Assembly: GCA_014650415.1 (NCBI GenBank)
Contig: BMUX01000014.1
Span: 125,261-189,260, forward strand
Direction of reading: 5' to 3'
From: Streptomyces spiroverticillatus
GTDB lineage: Bacteria > Actinomycetota > Actinomycetes > Streptomycetales > Streptomycetaceae
Length of the DNA stretch: 64,000 bases
The notes below the pieces were generated by a model. The model saw only the letters and a list, made by a program, of their open reading frames with translations. It searched no databases and had not been told where the DNA came from. This document shows positions 33,811-42,676 of the stretch, piece by piece (position 1 is the stretch's first letter; every line of letters begins with the position of its first letter). The translations under genes were made by a program, and so were the position numbers.

Positions 33811-34785
33811 GTGCCCGACCGCAAGACCCCCGTGCGCCGCGACATCGGCCGCTACATCAACGACACCCTGCGGGACCGGTACTTCGCCGCCGGTGACGCC
33901 CTCCTCGCGAAGGGCGCCCCCATCCGCTCCGAGACGGACGTGGAGACCAGCTTCGGCACCACGCACGTCTACCGGTACGGTCCCGACGACCCGGCCGCGG
34001 AGTCCCGCACCCCGATCGTCCTGATCCACGGGTCCGGCAGCAGCTCCGCCATGTGGTACCCCAACACCCCCGCGCTCAGCGCCGATCGCCCCGTGTACAC
34101 GTTCGACACCCCGGGCGACCCCGGCCGCAGCGTCCACCGCGAACCCATGTGGCAGCCGGAGCGCGCCGCCCAGTGGATGGACGAGACCTTCGAGGCCCTG
34201 GGCCTCGACCGGGTCCACCTGGTGGGTTCCTCCTACGGCGGCTGGCTGGTCATCAACCAGGTCCACCGCAGGCCCGGACGCCTCGCCTCCGTCACCGCAC
34301 TCGACCCCGGCGGGCTGGAGAAGGTGGGCCTGCGCTTCTTCGCCTGGATCTTCGTCAGCCTCTTCGCGACCTTCGCCCCCAGGAAGCTGCGCCCGCGCCT
34401 GGCCGCCTGGCTCGAACAGCCGGTGATCTCCGACGACGAACTGCGCACGTGGATCCAGAAGGGCGTCCGCGCTTTCCGCATACGCCGCCCCGCACCGCTG
34501 CCCCTGACCGACGCCGAACTGGGGTCCATCCGTACGCCGTTCTACCTGATCATGGGCAAGCGGAGCCTGCTCGTACACCCCGAGCGGCAGCTGGAACGCG
34601 TGCCGCGGCTCGTCCCCGGGGCCCGCGCGGAGATCCTCGCCGCGACCGGCCACGGTCCGCAGATCGACCACCCAAGTCTCGTCAACGCCCGGATGCTCAG
34701 CTTCATGGAGGAGGCCGACTCCTTCAGGCCGGGGCCGGGGCCGGTGCCGGGGCCGACGGTGGCGCGCAACGGCCGGGAGGCGTAG
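33811..34785 (+). CDS. Alpha/beta hydrolase
   Basis: The 324-residue protein has an oxyanion-type loop LIHGSGSSSAMW, the nucleophile elbow VHLVGSSYGGWLVINQ, and a late histidine in ILAATGHGPQIDHPSLVNAR, making a Ser-Asp-His triad plausible. Central segments (FFAWIFVSLFATFAPRKLRP) form a lid. The C-terminal tail is glycine- and proline-rich. The GTG at 33811 follows GGAGGTGCCCC. It is probably repressed by the divergent TetR regulator and induced by its substrate. Confidence 0.85.
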   Translation: MPDRKTPVRRDIGRYINDTLRDRYFAAGDALLAKGAPIRSETDVETSFGTTHVYRYGPDDPAAESRTPIVLIHGSGSSSAMWYPNTPALSADRPVYTFDTPGDPGRSVHREPMWQPERAAQWMDETFEALGLDRVHLVGSSYGGWLVINQVHRRPGRLASVTALDPGGLEKVGLRFFAWIFVSLFATFAPRKLRPRLAAWLEQPVISDDELRTWIQKGVRAFRIRRPAPLPLTDAELGSIRTPFYLIMGKRSLLVHPERQLERVPRLVPGARAEILAATGHGPQIDHPSLVNARMLSFMEEADSFRPGPGPVPGPTVARNGREA

Positions 34786-34795
34786 CTCCGGAAAA

Positions 34796-34850
34796 GGAGG
34801 GGAGGGAGCGGGCCGCCCGGGCAGGCAGCCCTGAACCGCCCCTCCCCTCC
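34796..34850 (+). terminator. Terminator of the hydrolase gene
   Basis: GGAGGGGAGGGAGCGG (34796-34811) pairs with CCGCCCCTCCCCTCC (34836-34850) with one bulged base, starting 11 nt after the stop codon. Confidence 0.75.
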
Positions 34851-34979
34851 CCCACGCACCTTCAGCGCCCGGCATCACCCACCTTCGGCGAACTTCTCCC
34901 GCACCGCCGCCGGGCGTGGAACCATACGACCCATGCCCCTGTGCTACGAGAGCCTCACTCTTGGTATGGGGAGCCGCTG

Positions 34980-35537
34980 ATGCTGGCGGCCGCCATCACG
35001 GCCTCCGCGACGCTCGTGGTCGCGATCGTGGCCTTCCTGCTCAATCAGTGGAGCCAGCTGCGCTTCGAGCGCCGGCAGACCCGGGTGACCCGGATCGGCG
35101 AGCAACTGCGCCTGCTCTACGGCCCGCTCAACGCCCTCGTGGAGAGCAACGAGCACATCTGGGAGACGCTTCAGCCCTCCGTCGTGCCGCCCGGTGCACA
35201 GCGGCGGACGGCCGACCCCTCCCCCGAGGAACGCGCGACCTGGGACCGCTGGTTCACCCACGCGTTCATGCCGACCAACCGGAAGATGCGCAATCTGATC
35301 ATCGAGCACGCGGATCTCCTGGTCGAACCGGAACTGCCGGAGCCGTTGCGGCTGTTCTGCGCCCATGTCGCCGCCTGCGAGGTGGCTCTGGCCGCGCCCG
35401 CGGCCGAAGGCACCCGCCCCGACGTGCTGATCCGGCATCCGGGCACCCCTTATGCGACGTACGTCCGCGAGTCGTTCGCCCGGCTGAAGGCAGAGCAACT
35501 CCGCCTGCTCGGCCTCCTGACCCCCCGCGCGTGGTGA
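34980..35537 (+). CDS. Membrane-anchored protein of unknown function
   Basis: The 185-residue protein has one N-terminal membrane helix (MLAAAITASATLVVAIVAFL) and a long cytoplasmic helical part (RFERRQTRVTRIGEQLRLLY ... AFMPTNRKMRNLIIEHADLL). Short proteins of this shape occur in actinobacteria with undefined roles. It is 31 nt upstream of the TIR-like membrane protein and on the same strand, so the two probably form one transcript. No Shine-Dalgarno is obvious, but GGGGAG is nearby. Confidence 0.7.
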   Translation: MLAAAITASATLVVAIVAFLLNQWSQLRFERRQTRVTRIGEQLRLLYGPLNALVESNEHIWETLQPSVVPPGAQRRTADPSPEERATWDRWFTHAFMPTNRKMRNLIIEHADLLVEPELPEPLRLFCAHVAACEVALAAPAAEGTRPDVLIRHPGTPYATYVRESFARLKAEQLRLLGLLTPRAW

Positions 35538-35568
35538 GCGCGCCGAAGCGGGGCCAAGGGGGGCCGCC

Positions 35569-36909
35569 ATGCCGTACCTGCTCGTGACCATCGCCATGTC
35601 GGTGTGGCTTCCCGGCTGGGCCCGCGTCCTCGTCCTGGTCCTCAGCCTCGCGGTCCTGCCGCCCGCGGTGGCCCTCCTGAAGATCGTGGGCGCGGCCGGG
35701 CTCGGCCTGCGCATCTCCAGGTGCACATGGCTCACCGTGGTGCTGTGGCTTCCGTATGCCACCGGTCTCGCCCTGGCGTGGCACGACGTGGCGGGGCGGT
35801 TCGACGTCACGTTCCACTGGAACGCCTGGAGCGTTTGCGCCGCCTGTTTCGTGACGGGCGGGATCTACTTCCCCTTCGGCTTCCGGCTGCGCGGGGTGAA
35901 TCCGTACACAGGCACCGTGATCTGGGTGCGTTACCACTCCTTCAGCCTCCCGCTGTTCTTCCTTCTCTACGTTTTCCTGTGGAGCGGAAACACCCTGCTG
36001 GACCCGGACGGCTGGCTGTGGGGGTCGGCGGCCCTGGGCGGTTCGGGCGTCGTCGCCGCGTCGAGCCGCGTGCCGAATCTCGTGCTCCGCCGCCTCTACC
36101 CGAAGGACCTGGCACGGACGCACGACTGGCGCAGGCAGCGGGCGCGGGCGATCAAGGAGGGGGTCGCGCAGGGCCGCCCGGTGGAGCCGTTCGTGCTTTA
36201 CCTCAGGTCCTTCACGGTGACCGACCATCTGCCCACCCGGCCCGCGTACCGCTTCCAACTCGACCCGAGTCCCGACGACATGCTGCTGCCGTGGGACGAC
36301 CCGGTCCCCAAGACGACCCACTGGAATCCGCACCTCGACTTCGAGACGGTGCTGTACGCCGCCTTGGCGGACACCTTGCCCCCCATCGCCCTGGGGCCTT
36401 CGATCACCGGTCCCGGAGTCGCCCGGATCGAGGAACAGCCGGACGACAAGTGGAGGGTTCTGTTCGCACAACTCGCCGCCGCGGCGCGGTACGTGGTCAT
36501 GATTCCCGGGGCGACGAAGTGGGTGCAGTGGGAGATGGCCTGGCTCCGGGACCACGGTTGCCTCGGACGTACGGTGTTCGTCATGCCGGAGTACGTAGAG
36601 GTCCCGGCAGTGCTTCCCGGGCGGGCCGCAAGGGCGCAGGGCCCCCGCCCCAGGGCGACCGACTCCCGGGCGGAGTGGCGCAGGACGCGCGCCCGGTGCC
36701 GGAAGAACGGTCTGTTCCTTCCGGAGTACGAACCGCACGGCATGCTCTTCCTGCTCGACGACACTGGCCGCCCGGTGAAGCGGAGCGGGCCCCTGGGTCT
36801 CGCGAACGGCGCTGATCCGGTACGGATGCTTGAGGACGGGTTACGGGAACTGGTGGGCCACCCGGACCCGGCACCGCGCCGGCAGCAGACCCGGGACCGA
36901 CGGAGATAG
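35569..36909 (+). CDS. Polytopic membrane protein with TIR-like C-terminal region
   Basis: The 446-residue protein has about five membrane helices in its first 165 residues and a cytoplasmic C-terminal part. The latter carries PFVLYLRSFTVTDHL, FETVLYAALADTLPPIALG and RIEEQPDDKWRVLFAQLAAA followed by RYVVMIPGATKWVQWEMAWL. This order is that of bacterial TIR-like effector/sensor domains, in which the (I/V)LYLR(S/P)F strand starts the fold. A glutamate equivalent to the NADase catalytic residue may be the one in QWEMAW, but this is uncertain. The gene ends 20 bp from the convergent NACHT-type gene. Confidence 0.65.
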   Translation: MPYLLVTIAMSVWLPGWARVLVLVLSLAVLPPAVALLKIVGAAGLGLRISRCTWLTVVLWLPYATGLALAWHDVAGRFDVTFHWNAWSVCAACFVTGGIYFPFGFRLRGVNPYTGTVIWVRYHSFSLPLFFLLYVFLWSGNTLLDPDGWLWGSAALGGSGVVAASSRVPNLVLRRLYPKDLARTHDWRRQRARAIKEGVAQGRPVEPFVLYLRSFTVTDHLPTRPAYRFQLDPSPDDMLLPWDDPVPKTTHWNPHLDFETVLYAALADTLPPIALGPSITGPGVARIEEQPDDKWRVLFAQLAAAARYVVMIPGATKWVQWEMAWLRDHGCLGRTVFVMPEYVEVPAVLPGRAARAQGPRPRATDSRAEWRRTRARCRKNGLFLPEYEPHGMLFLLDDTGRPVKRSGPLGLANGADPVRMLEDGLRELVGHPDPAPRRQQTRDRRR

Positions 36910-36929
36910 GGAGCCCGGGCCTCCCACCG

Positions 36930-39041
36930 TCACGCACCCCCTCGCGGGACCTGCCCGGCGAGATGGCGCTGGAGGCCGATGTGCCGGAACTGGTAGACCG
37001 TGCCGACCTGGCGCAGCACTCCGCGCGCGTGCGCGTCCCGGAGGAAGGCCATCAGCGACCAGGGGGCCTGACGGCGTACGGCCAGACAGACGGTGGTGAC
37101 GGCGAACTGCGCCCAGGAGGTGTCCCTGAGCCCGAGGGTCAGCCCACGCGCCAGGCCCGCGGTGAGGCCGACGGCGAGGCCGCCCGCGATCCCGAACGGA
37201 GGGATGCCCCAGAACAGTCCCTTGAGCCCGCAGACGAAGACGCCCCAGGCGCCGAATGCCATGGCGTACAGCAGCACGATCTGGAGGAAGATCCGGCGGT
37301 CCTGGACGAGCAGTTTGCGCGGTCCGACCGCGGTGGACGGGTCGGCGCGCTCCAGGGTGAGGCTGCCGTTCAGCCGGGACCACAGGACGGCTGCCGCGAG
37401 GAGGGAACCGTACTGGACGACCCACCCCTCGGCGATCTCGTTGACGACGAGCGTGGCCAGGAGCGCGAGGAGGAGACCGAAGTAGAGGGTGGAGCGGAAC
37501 CGGGTGCTCGGGTACGCGACGGCCGCCGCCCCGGGCCGGACGGTGGCGGAGGCGATGCCGCTGGTGAGGAAGGCGGCCAGCAGGCCGACGAGACCCCAGC
37601 CCCAGCCGAGGCCGAGGGTGACGACCAGGCCGACGAGCGCGCCGGAGGGGAGACCGGTGAGCAGCGCGGCGACGTTCTCCCGCCGCTCGGCGGGCACCAT
37701 GGGGCCCAGTTCCCACCAGGCCAGGTCGGGGCTGCCACCGTGGTGGGTCTCCAGGTGGCGGGCGAGGGCGGTGCAAGTGCGGCGGGCCTGTTCGGCGGAC
37801 CAGCGGTGCGGTCCGGTGTGCGGGGCGGTCTCGTCGTACACGGCGGTGAGGAAGTGGCGGAAGAGGTGGCGTTCCAGCTCTTCTTGTGTGGGCAGGGCGG
37901 TGGTGTCGCACAGGTCGTCCGGGTGCGGCACCGGCCCGGTCTCTCGGGTGCCGGGGGGCCGTACGTACACGGTACGAGCGAGGTACAGGCCCAGCGGGGT
38001 GGCCAGGACCTGCCCGACCGGGGTCTGGCTCCCGAGGCGGGCGACGACGGCGTCCCACCGTGCGGCCCGGGCCGGGGGAAGTCCCTGGCGCAGGTAGGAG
38101 GCGGCGGGACCGGCAGTGAGAGGGATGAGCTGGATTCCGGTGGCCCCGTCGAGGAGTCTGGCCTCGGGTCCGCCGAGGGCGGCCCGGTAGGCGTCGGTGC
38201 GGCTCGTCAGGACCAGGGGCCGGGTCCGCCAGGCGCTGTTGATCTCGTGCAGCGCCAACGCCTGCAGGGCGGGCGGTATTTCGTCGAATCCGTCCAGCAG
38301 GGGCAGCACCAGCCCGCGGTCCACCAGCGCCTGCGCCCGGTCGGGCGTCCGCGCTTCCGCACCTGCGGGATGCCGGAGGTCGACGTTGTTGTGCCGGCGC
38401 AACTGCTCGGCCAGCCAGGCGCGCAGACCGCCGGGGGCGCGCGGGTCCCAGGAGGCCAGGGAGAGCAGCACCGGTACGGGTCCGCCCGCTGGGGGCCGCC
38501 CGAGTTCCTGCAGCAGCCGGACGAGCAGCGCGGTCTTGCCGGAGCCGGGCCCGCCCAGCACGACGAGTCGGCGCGTGGGCACCCGCCGGGTGAAGATCTC
38601 ACCGATCTCGGTGTACGTTCCCGCCAGCCCGGTGGCGTCCGTCGGCCACGTGTCCGCTTCGCCGGGCGGGCCCTCCGGCAGCCCGCGGGCCGCTCCGACG
38701 ACCTCTTCCCAGCCTTCCACCAGTTCAGGGTCGGCCGACCGCCAGGCGACCGGCAGGACGGAGGACGCGACGACGTTCCGGGCCGCTTCGGCACCCCACT
38801 CCCGTCGGACGTCGGCCGCCAACTCCTGTGCGACCGCCTCCAGTTCCTTCGGGGCGGCGGGGCGCGGCGGGAGGAAACCGGCCACGGCCGTCACCAGTGA
38901 CACCACCAGCAGAACGGTGGAGACCGATTTCTCCTCGACGTACCTGAGACGCACGGCCAGCACCACGATGACGACCGCAACTGTCAGTAGCAGCGCCCTT
39001 CTCAGGCCCGGCCGCCTGAGACCAAATCCCCTCATACGCAC
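36930..39041 (-). CDS. Membrane NACHT-type (STAND) NTPase
   Basis: The 703-residue protein has two N-terminal membrane helices (about residues 15-57), a cytoplasmic part, and a NACHT NTPase: Walker A GGPGSGKT (163-170), Walker B LVLPLLDGFDEIPP (244-257) and sensor-type RPLVLTSRTDAYRAAL. After the helical part (LERHLFRHFLTAVYDETAPH) come seven or more hydrophobic segments (about 465-640). A C-terminal soluble piece RQVGTVYQFRHIGLQRHLAG ends the protein. No repeat sensor domain is visible, so the membrane region may itself sense. The start is a GTG. Confidence 0.8.
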   Translation of the reverse strand: MRMRGFGLRRPGLRRALLLTVAVVIVVLAVRLRYVEEKSVSTVLLVVSLVTAVAGFLPPRPAAPKELEAVAQELAADVRREWGAEAARNVVASSVLPVAWRSADPELVEGWEEVVGAARGLPEGPPGEADTWPTDATGLAGTYTEIGEIFTRRVPTRRLVVLGGPGSGKTALLVRLLQELGRPPAGGPVPVLLSLASWDPRAPGGLRAWLAEQLRRHNNVDLRHPAGAEARTPDRAQALVDRGLVLPLLDGFDEIPPALQALALHEINSAWRTRPLVLTSRTDAYRAALGGPEARLLDGATGIQLIPLTAGPAASYLRQGLPPARAARWDAVVARLGSQTPVGQVLATPLGLYLARTVYVRPPGTRETGPVPHPDDLCDTTALPTQEELERHLFRHFLTAVYDETAPHTGPHRWSAEQARRTCTALARHLETHHGGSPDLAWWELGPMVPAERRENVAALLTGLPSGALVGLVVTLGLGWGWGLVGLLAAFLTSGIASATVRPGAAAVAYPSTRFRSTLYFGLLLALLATLVVNEIAEGWVVQYGSLLAAAVLWSRLNGSLTLERADPSTAVGPRKLLVQDRRIFLQIVLLYAMAFGAWGVFVCGLKGLFWGIPPFGIAGGLAVGLTAGLARGLTLGLRDTSWAQFAVTTVCLAVRRQAPWSLMAFLRDAHARGVLRQVGTVYQFRHIGLQRHLAGQVPRGGA

Positions 39042-39130
39042 AGCATTTCATCATGCCGCCCCTCCCGCACGAAAGCGATACTCCCGGCAGCGCCTCCACC
39101 GTCGCACGAGGCTTTGGGGCCGGTCCGGCC

Positions 39131-39310
39131 TCAGGCGGAGCGGGCGAAGAGCCGAGCCCGGTCCTTGTGCAGGCGGGGCATCAGCAGCCAGCCGACCGTC
39201 GGGACGACGGCGGCGCTGAGCAGCAGCGTCTGGAGGATCAGGGGCAGGCCCTCCAGCAGGGGGTGGAAGACCAGCTCCAGCACGGTCAGCAGCCACCGCC
39301 TGACCCGCAC
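39131..39310 (-). CDS. Small membrane protein or C-terminal remnant
   Basis: A 59-residue frame reads VRVRRWLLTVLELVFHPLLE, then LPLILQTLLLSAAVVPTVGW and LLMPRLHKDRARLFARSA. It resembles the two-helix C-terminal part of some antibiotic-biosynthesis-monooxygenase-type membrane proteins. Upstream is the end of the metal-binding lipoprotein gene, so it is either a coupled small gene or a remnant. No ribosome site was found. Confidence 0.35.
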   Translation of the reverse strand: MRVRRWLLTVLELVFHPLLEGLPLILQTLLLSAAVVPTVGWLLMPRLHKDRARLFARSA

Positions 39311-39417
39311 GGGGTGGCCCCGGGGCCACGGTGGCGGAGGCTCGTCCGGCGGGGCTGCCCGTGGACGTGGTGGGGCCGGAGGGGTGCGCAGGGGGTGCAG
39401 CGGGGGCCGGTCGCGCT

Positions 39418-40431
39418 TCAGCTCTGCCGGTCGAGCTCGCGTACGTACGCTGCGAACTTCTCCAGCCCGTCCACGTTGCGCGGTCCGCTGATGCCCTCGT
39501 TGTAGTCGAGGATGAAGAAGTTGTTCTTCTTGACGGCGGGGAGTCCCTTCGTGTGGGGGGAGTTCTTGAGGAAGTCGATCTTCTTCTGGGCGGGCTGGTC
39601 CCCGTAGTCGAGGATCATGACGACGTCCGGTTCCGCCGCGGCGACGGCTTCCCAGTTCACCTGGGTCCAGCGCTGGTCGAGGCCGTCGAAGACGTTCCGG
39701 CCTCCGGCGGTTTTGATGATGTCGTTGGGCGGGACCTGGTTTCCGGCGGTGAAGGGCTGCTCGGTGCCCGAGTCGTAGAGGAAGACCGGGACCGGCTTGC
39801 CCCGGGGTGCCTGCGCCCTGACGTTCTCCACCCGCTTCTTCAGCCCGCCGACGACCGTCTTCGCCCGGTCCTCGACCTGGAAGATCTTCCCCAGCCGCCC
39901 GAGGTCCTCGTACAGGGCCTCGAAGGGGGTGAACTTCTCCGGGAATCCCGGGTAGTTGAAGCAGCTCTCGCTGTGCAGGAAGCTCTGCACCCCGAGCTTG
40001 TCGAGGATCTGCGGGGTGATGCCCCGCTCGGGCTTGAAGCCGGAGTTCCAGCCGGCAACGACGAAGTCCGCCTTGGCCTGCACCACGATCTCCTTGTTGA
40101 GCAGGTCGTCGCTGAGCATCTTCACCTTGGCGTAGTCGGCCGCCCACGGCGACCGGGTCACCGGCGGGTTCGCCGGGGGCATCACGTACCCGTGCACATG
40201 GTCGGCCAGGCCGAGGCTGAACAGCTTGTCGGCGCTTCCACCTTCGTACGCGACGGCCCGCCGGGGGACCGTGTACGTGACCGGCTCGCCGCACCGTTTG
40301 ACGGTGACCTTCCGGGTTGCTTTCGCGTCCGGTTCCACGGTGGCGCCGCAGCCGCTGAGCAGCAGGGCGGCGGCGAGGGCCGAACCGAGGGCGGTGGGGC
40401 GGCGCAGTCTGGCGAGGGTTGTGTTCGTCAT
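39418..40431 (-). CDS. Metal/metallophore ABC transporter lipoprotein (FecB/BtuF type)
   Basis: The 337-residue protein has a lipobox LSGC with C28 as the lipidated cysteine and belongs to the Fe3+-dicitrate/cobalamin-type binding proteins (PBP fold with long alpha-helix between lobes). Matching segments are GGSADKLFSLGLADHVHGYV, ADFVVAGWNSGFKPERGITP and EPDVVMILDYGDQPAQKKID. It starts at an ATG that overlaps the ATPase stop codon (ATGA). Together with the ATPase and permease upstream it forms a complete importer for a metal or metal chelate. Confidence 0.9.
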   Translation of the reverse strand: MTNTTLARLRRPTALGSALAAALLLSGCGATVEPDAKATRKVTVKRCGEPVTYTVPRRAVAYEGGSADKLFSLGLADHVHGYVMPPANPPVTRSPWAADYAKVKMLSDDLLNKEIVVQAKADFVVAGWNSGFKPERGITPQILDKLGVQSFLHSESCFNYPGFPEKFTPFEALYEDLGRLGKIFQVEDRAKTVVGGLKKRVENVRAQAPRGKPVPVFLYDSGTEQPFTAGNQVPPNDIIKTAGGRNVFDGLDQRWTQVNWEAVAAAEPDVVMILDYGDQPAQKKIDFLKNSPHTKGLPAVKKNNFFILDYNEGISGPRNVDGLEKFAAYVRELDRQS

Positions 40432-41213
40432 GGCGTGGGGGTGCCTTTCGCGGGGAGGGAGTAGAGGAGTTGGGGGCCGCCGGTCAGCGGGTGGGGCACG
40501 ATGCTCGCCTCGACGCCGAAGACCTCGGCGACGAGTTCGGTGGTGAGTACGTCCTCCGGTGGGCCCGCGGCGACCAGTCGCCCTTCGCTGAGCACGCCGA
40601 GGCGGTCGCAGGCGGCTGCGGCGAGGTTGAGGTCGTGCAGGACGACCAGGGTGGTGAGGCCCGAGCCGCGCAGCAGGGAGAGCAGTTCGACCTGGTGGCG
40701 GACGTCGAGGTGGTTGGTCGGCTCGTCCAGTACGAGGATCTTCGGTTCCTGGACGAGTGCGCGGGCCAGCAGGACGCGCTGGCGTTCTCCGCCGGAGAGG
40801 GTCAGGATGCCGCGCCGGGCGAGGTGACGGATGTCGAGCCGGTCCATCACGCGGGTGCACAATTCCCTTTCGCGGGGACCGAGTTGCTGGTTGCCGCGCA
40901 GGTGGGGTGTACGCCCCAGTGCGACGACCTCCTCGACGGTGAAGTCGAGGTCGACGGAGCCGTCCTGGGTCATGGCCGCGACGAGCTGCGCGCAGCGGCG
41001 CACGGTCAGGTCCGTGAGCGTGTGCTCGCCGGCCCGTACGACGCCCGAGCTGGGGGTCAGCGCGCGGTACACGCACCGCAGGGCGGTGGACTTGCCGCTG
41101 CCGTTGGGTCCGACCAGGCCGACGACCTGCCCGCTGGGGACATCCAGGGAGAGTTCACGCACCAGAGTCCTGCCGTCGATCTCGACGGAGAGGCGATCCA
41201 GTCTCAGGTCCAT
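40428..41213 (-). CDS. Metal/metallophore ABC transporter ATPase
   Basis: The 261-residue ATPase has Walker A GPNGSGKST (35-43), signature LSGGERQRVLLARALVQEPK, Walker B ILVLDEPTNHLDVRHQ and H-loop VVLHDLNLAAAACDRLGVL. This is the FecE/BtuD type that works with FecCD permeases. The permease stop is separated from its ATG by a single base (TGACATG) and its own stop overlaps the lipoprotein start, so the three genes are translationally coupled. Confidence 0.92.
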   Translation of the reverse strand: MDLRLDRLSVEIDGRTLVRELSLDVPSGQVVGLVGPNGSGKSTALRCVYRALTPSSGVVRAGEHTLTDLTVRRCAQLVAAMTQDGSVDLDFTVEEVVALGRTPHLRGNQQLGPRERELCTRVMDRLDIRHLARRGILTLSGGERQRVLLARALVQEPKILVLDEPTNHLDVRHQVELLSLLRGSGLTTLVVLHDLNLAAAACDRLGVLSEGRLVAAGPPEDVLTTELVAEVFGVEASIVPHPLTGGPQLLYSLPAKGTPTP

Positions 41214-41214
41214 G

Positions 41215-42354
41215 TCAACGCCCCCCGGACAGAGGGCCCTTGCGGCGCATCACGGCAAGGAACACCGGCACTCCGACGAGGGCGGTGATGACCCCCAGTG
41301 GCAGTTCGCGCGGTGACACAAGCGTCCGGGACACCAGGTCGACCCAGACCATGAACACCGCTCCCGCGAGCGGCGCCACGGCCAGCACCCGGGCGTGGCC
41401 GGCGCCGACGACCATGCGGACCAGGTGGGGCATGACCAGTCCGACGAAGGCGATGGAGCCGCTGACGGCGACCATCACGCCGGTCATCAGCGAGACGAGG
41501 ACGAGCAGGGTCTTGCGGTGCCGGTCGGGGTCGACGCCGAGGCTCGCGGCGGTCTCGTCGCCGAGGGCGAGCACGTCGAGCGTCCGCCCGTACCGGTGCA
41601 GCAGGAGCAGGCCGAGGACGACGCCCGCGGCGACGACCGGCAGCGTGCCCCAGGCGGCGGCGCCGAAGCTGCCCATCGTCCAGTACAAGACCATGCTGGT
41701 GGCCTCGGCGTCCGGGGCGAAGTAGATGATCAGGCTCATCACCGCCTGGAAGCCCAGCGACAGGGCCACTCCGGTCAGTACGAGCCGCAGCGGGGAGAGC
41801 GTGCCGCGCCGCGAGGAGGCCGCGTACACCAGGAGCGACGCCACGAGTGCTCCGAGGAAGGCCCCTGCCGACACCGCGTAGACGCCCAGCGCCGCCAGTC
41901 CCCCGGTGACCGTCACCCCGACCGCCCCGACGGACGCGCCCGAGGAGACGCCGAGCACGAAGGGGTCGGCGAGGGCGTTGCGCACCAGCGCCTGGATGGC
42001 GACGCCGATCGCGCTGAGCCCGGCGCCCACCAGCGCCGCGAGCAGGACGCGCGGGGTGCGGATCTCCCAGATGATCTGGTACGTCGTCACTTCGCCGGCG
42101 GCGATCCGGCCGCCGCTGAGGGCCGCCCACAGGTACCGGGCGGTGTCCGCCGGGGAGACGACGGCCGCGCCCAGACCGATGGCGAGCACGATCGAGCAGG
42201 CGAGGGCGAGAGTCAGCAGGCCGCAGGCGAGCAACAGGCCGCGGCGGGAGGCGAGTCGGCCCTTCGGACCGACCGGGGGTTCGGGGGGTGCCGCGTCGAG
42301 CGGCGCGGCGGGGCCGCTGTGCGCCGAGGGCACGGCGACGGGGGGCGGGGGCAT
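41215..42354 (-). CDS. Metal/metallophore ABC transporter permease (FecCD family)
   Basis: The 379-residue protein has about ten membrane helices of the FecCD/BtuC fold. Family motifs include RTPRVLLAALVGAGLSAIGV, ALADPFVLGVSSGASVGAVG, ALGDETAASLGVDPDRHRKT and GSIAFVGLVMPHLVRMVVG. A 45-residue hydrophilic N-terminal extension (MPPPPVAVPSAHSGPAAPLD...) may be partly untranslated. A single permease gene implies a homodimer. It is first in the leftward operon; two Zur-like boxes lie upstream in the shared gap. Confidence 0.9.
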   Translation of the reverse strand: MPPPPVAVPSAHSGPAAPLDAAPPEPPVGPKGRLASRRGLLLACGLLTLALACSIVLAIGLGAAVVSPADTARYLWAALSGGRIAAGEVTTYQIIWEIRTPRVLLAALVGAGLSAIGVAIQALVRNALADPFVLGVSSGASVGAVGVTVTGGLAALGVYAVSAGAFLGALVASLLVYAASSRRGTLSPLRLVLTGVALSLGFQAVMSLIIYFAPDAEATSMVLYWTMGSFGAAAWGTLPVVAAGVVLGLLLLHRYGRTLDVLALGDETAASLGVDPDRHRKTLLVLVSLMTGVMVAVSGSIAFVGLVMPHLVRMVVGAGHARVLAVAPLAGAVFMVWVDLVSRTLVSPRELPLGVITALVGVPVFLAVMRRKGPLSGGR

Positions 42355-42520
42355 GGGGCAGGGCCTTTCGGGGGCGGGGGTGCCGAGGGCGGCGCGGACC
42401 GCTCCCGAGGAGCCGGTTCCTGCGCCGCTTGCCACCAACACAGCGTTAGGGCAAGGGAGTTGGCCGCACGCTCCGCTTCGGAAGCGAGCGCTCCGAGCGG
42501 GGCGGCGAGGCCAACGTACA

Positions 42521-42535
42521 TGAAAACGATAATCA
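42521..42535. promoter_or_regulatory. Zur/Fur-like box, permease side
   Basis: TGAAAACGATAATCA lies 167 bp before the permease start, in an AT-rich patch unusual for this window. It matches the TGAAAATGATTTTCA-type zinc-regulator box at 12 of 15 positions when compared with the consensus I remember; only the outer parts are palindromic. Confidence 0.55.
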
Positions 42536-42559
42536 GAACTAGACCCTTCTCGCACTTCT

Positions 42560-42574
42560 TGACAATCATTTTCA
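42560..42574. promoter_or_regulatory. Zur/Fur-like box, biosynthesis side
   Basis: TGACAAT-C-ATTTTCA is a 7+1+7 palindrome with one mismatch, 102 bp before the ATG at 42677. It matches the Streptomyces/mycobacterial Zur consensus TGAAAATCATTTTCA at 14 of 15 positions as I remember it. Located centrally between the two divergent operons, it could control both. Confidence 0.65.
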
Positions 42575-42676
42575 ACTAGTGAAGGCTGCTCCAGGCCTTG
42601 CCCCTCCCCCACCCCCTCCGCCTGCCTCAGCGCCGATTCCGCGCAGCTCAGGCGCACCCTGACCCGAAGGGCCCCC

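Noticed and set aside
42521-42574. DmdR1 iron box
   Set aside because: The expected TTAGGTTAGGCTAACCTAA-type pattern is absent; TGAAAAT-type sites fit a zinc regulator better.
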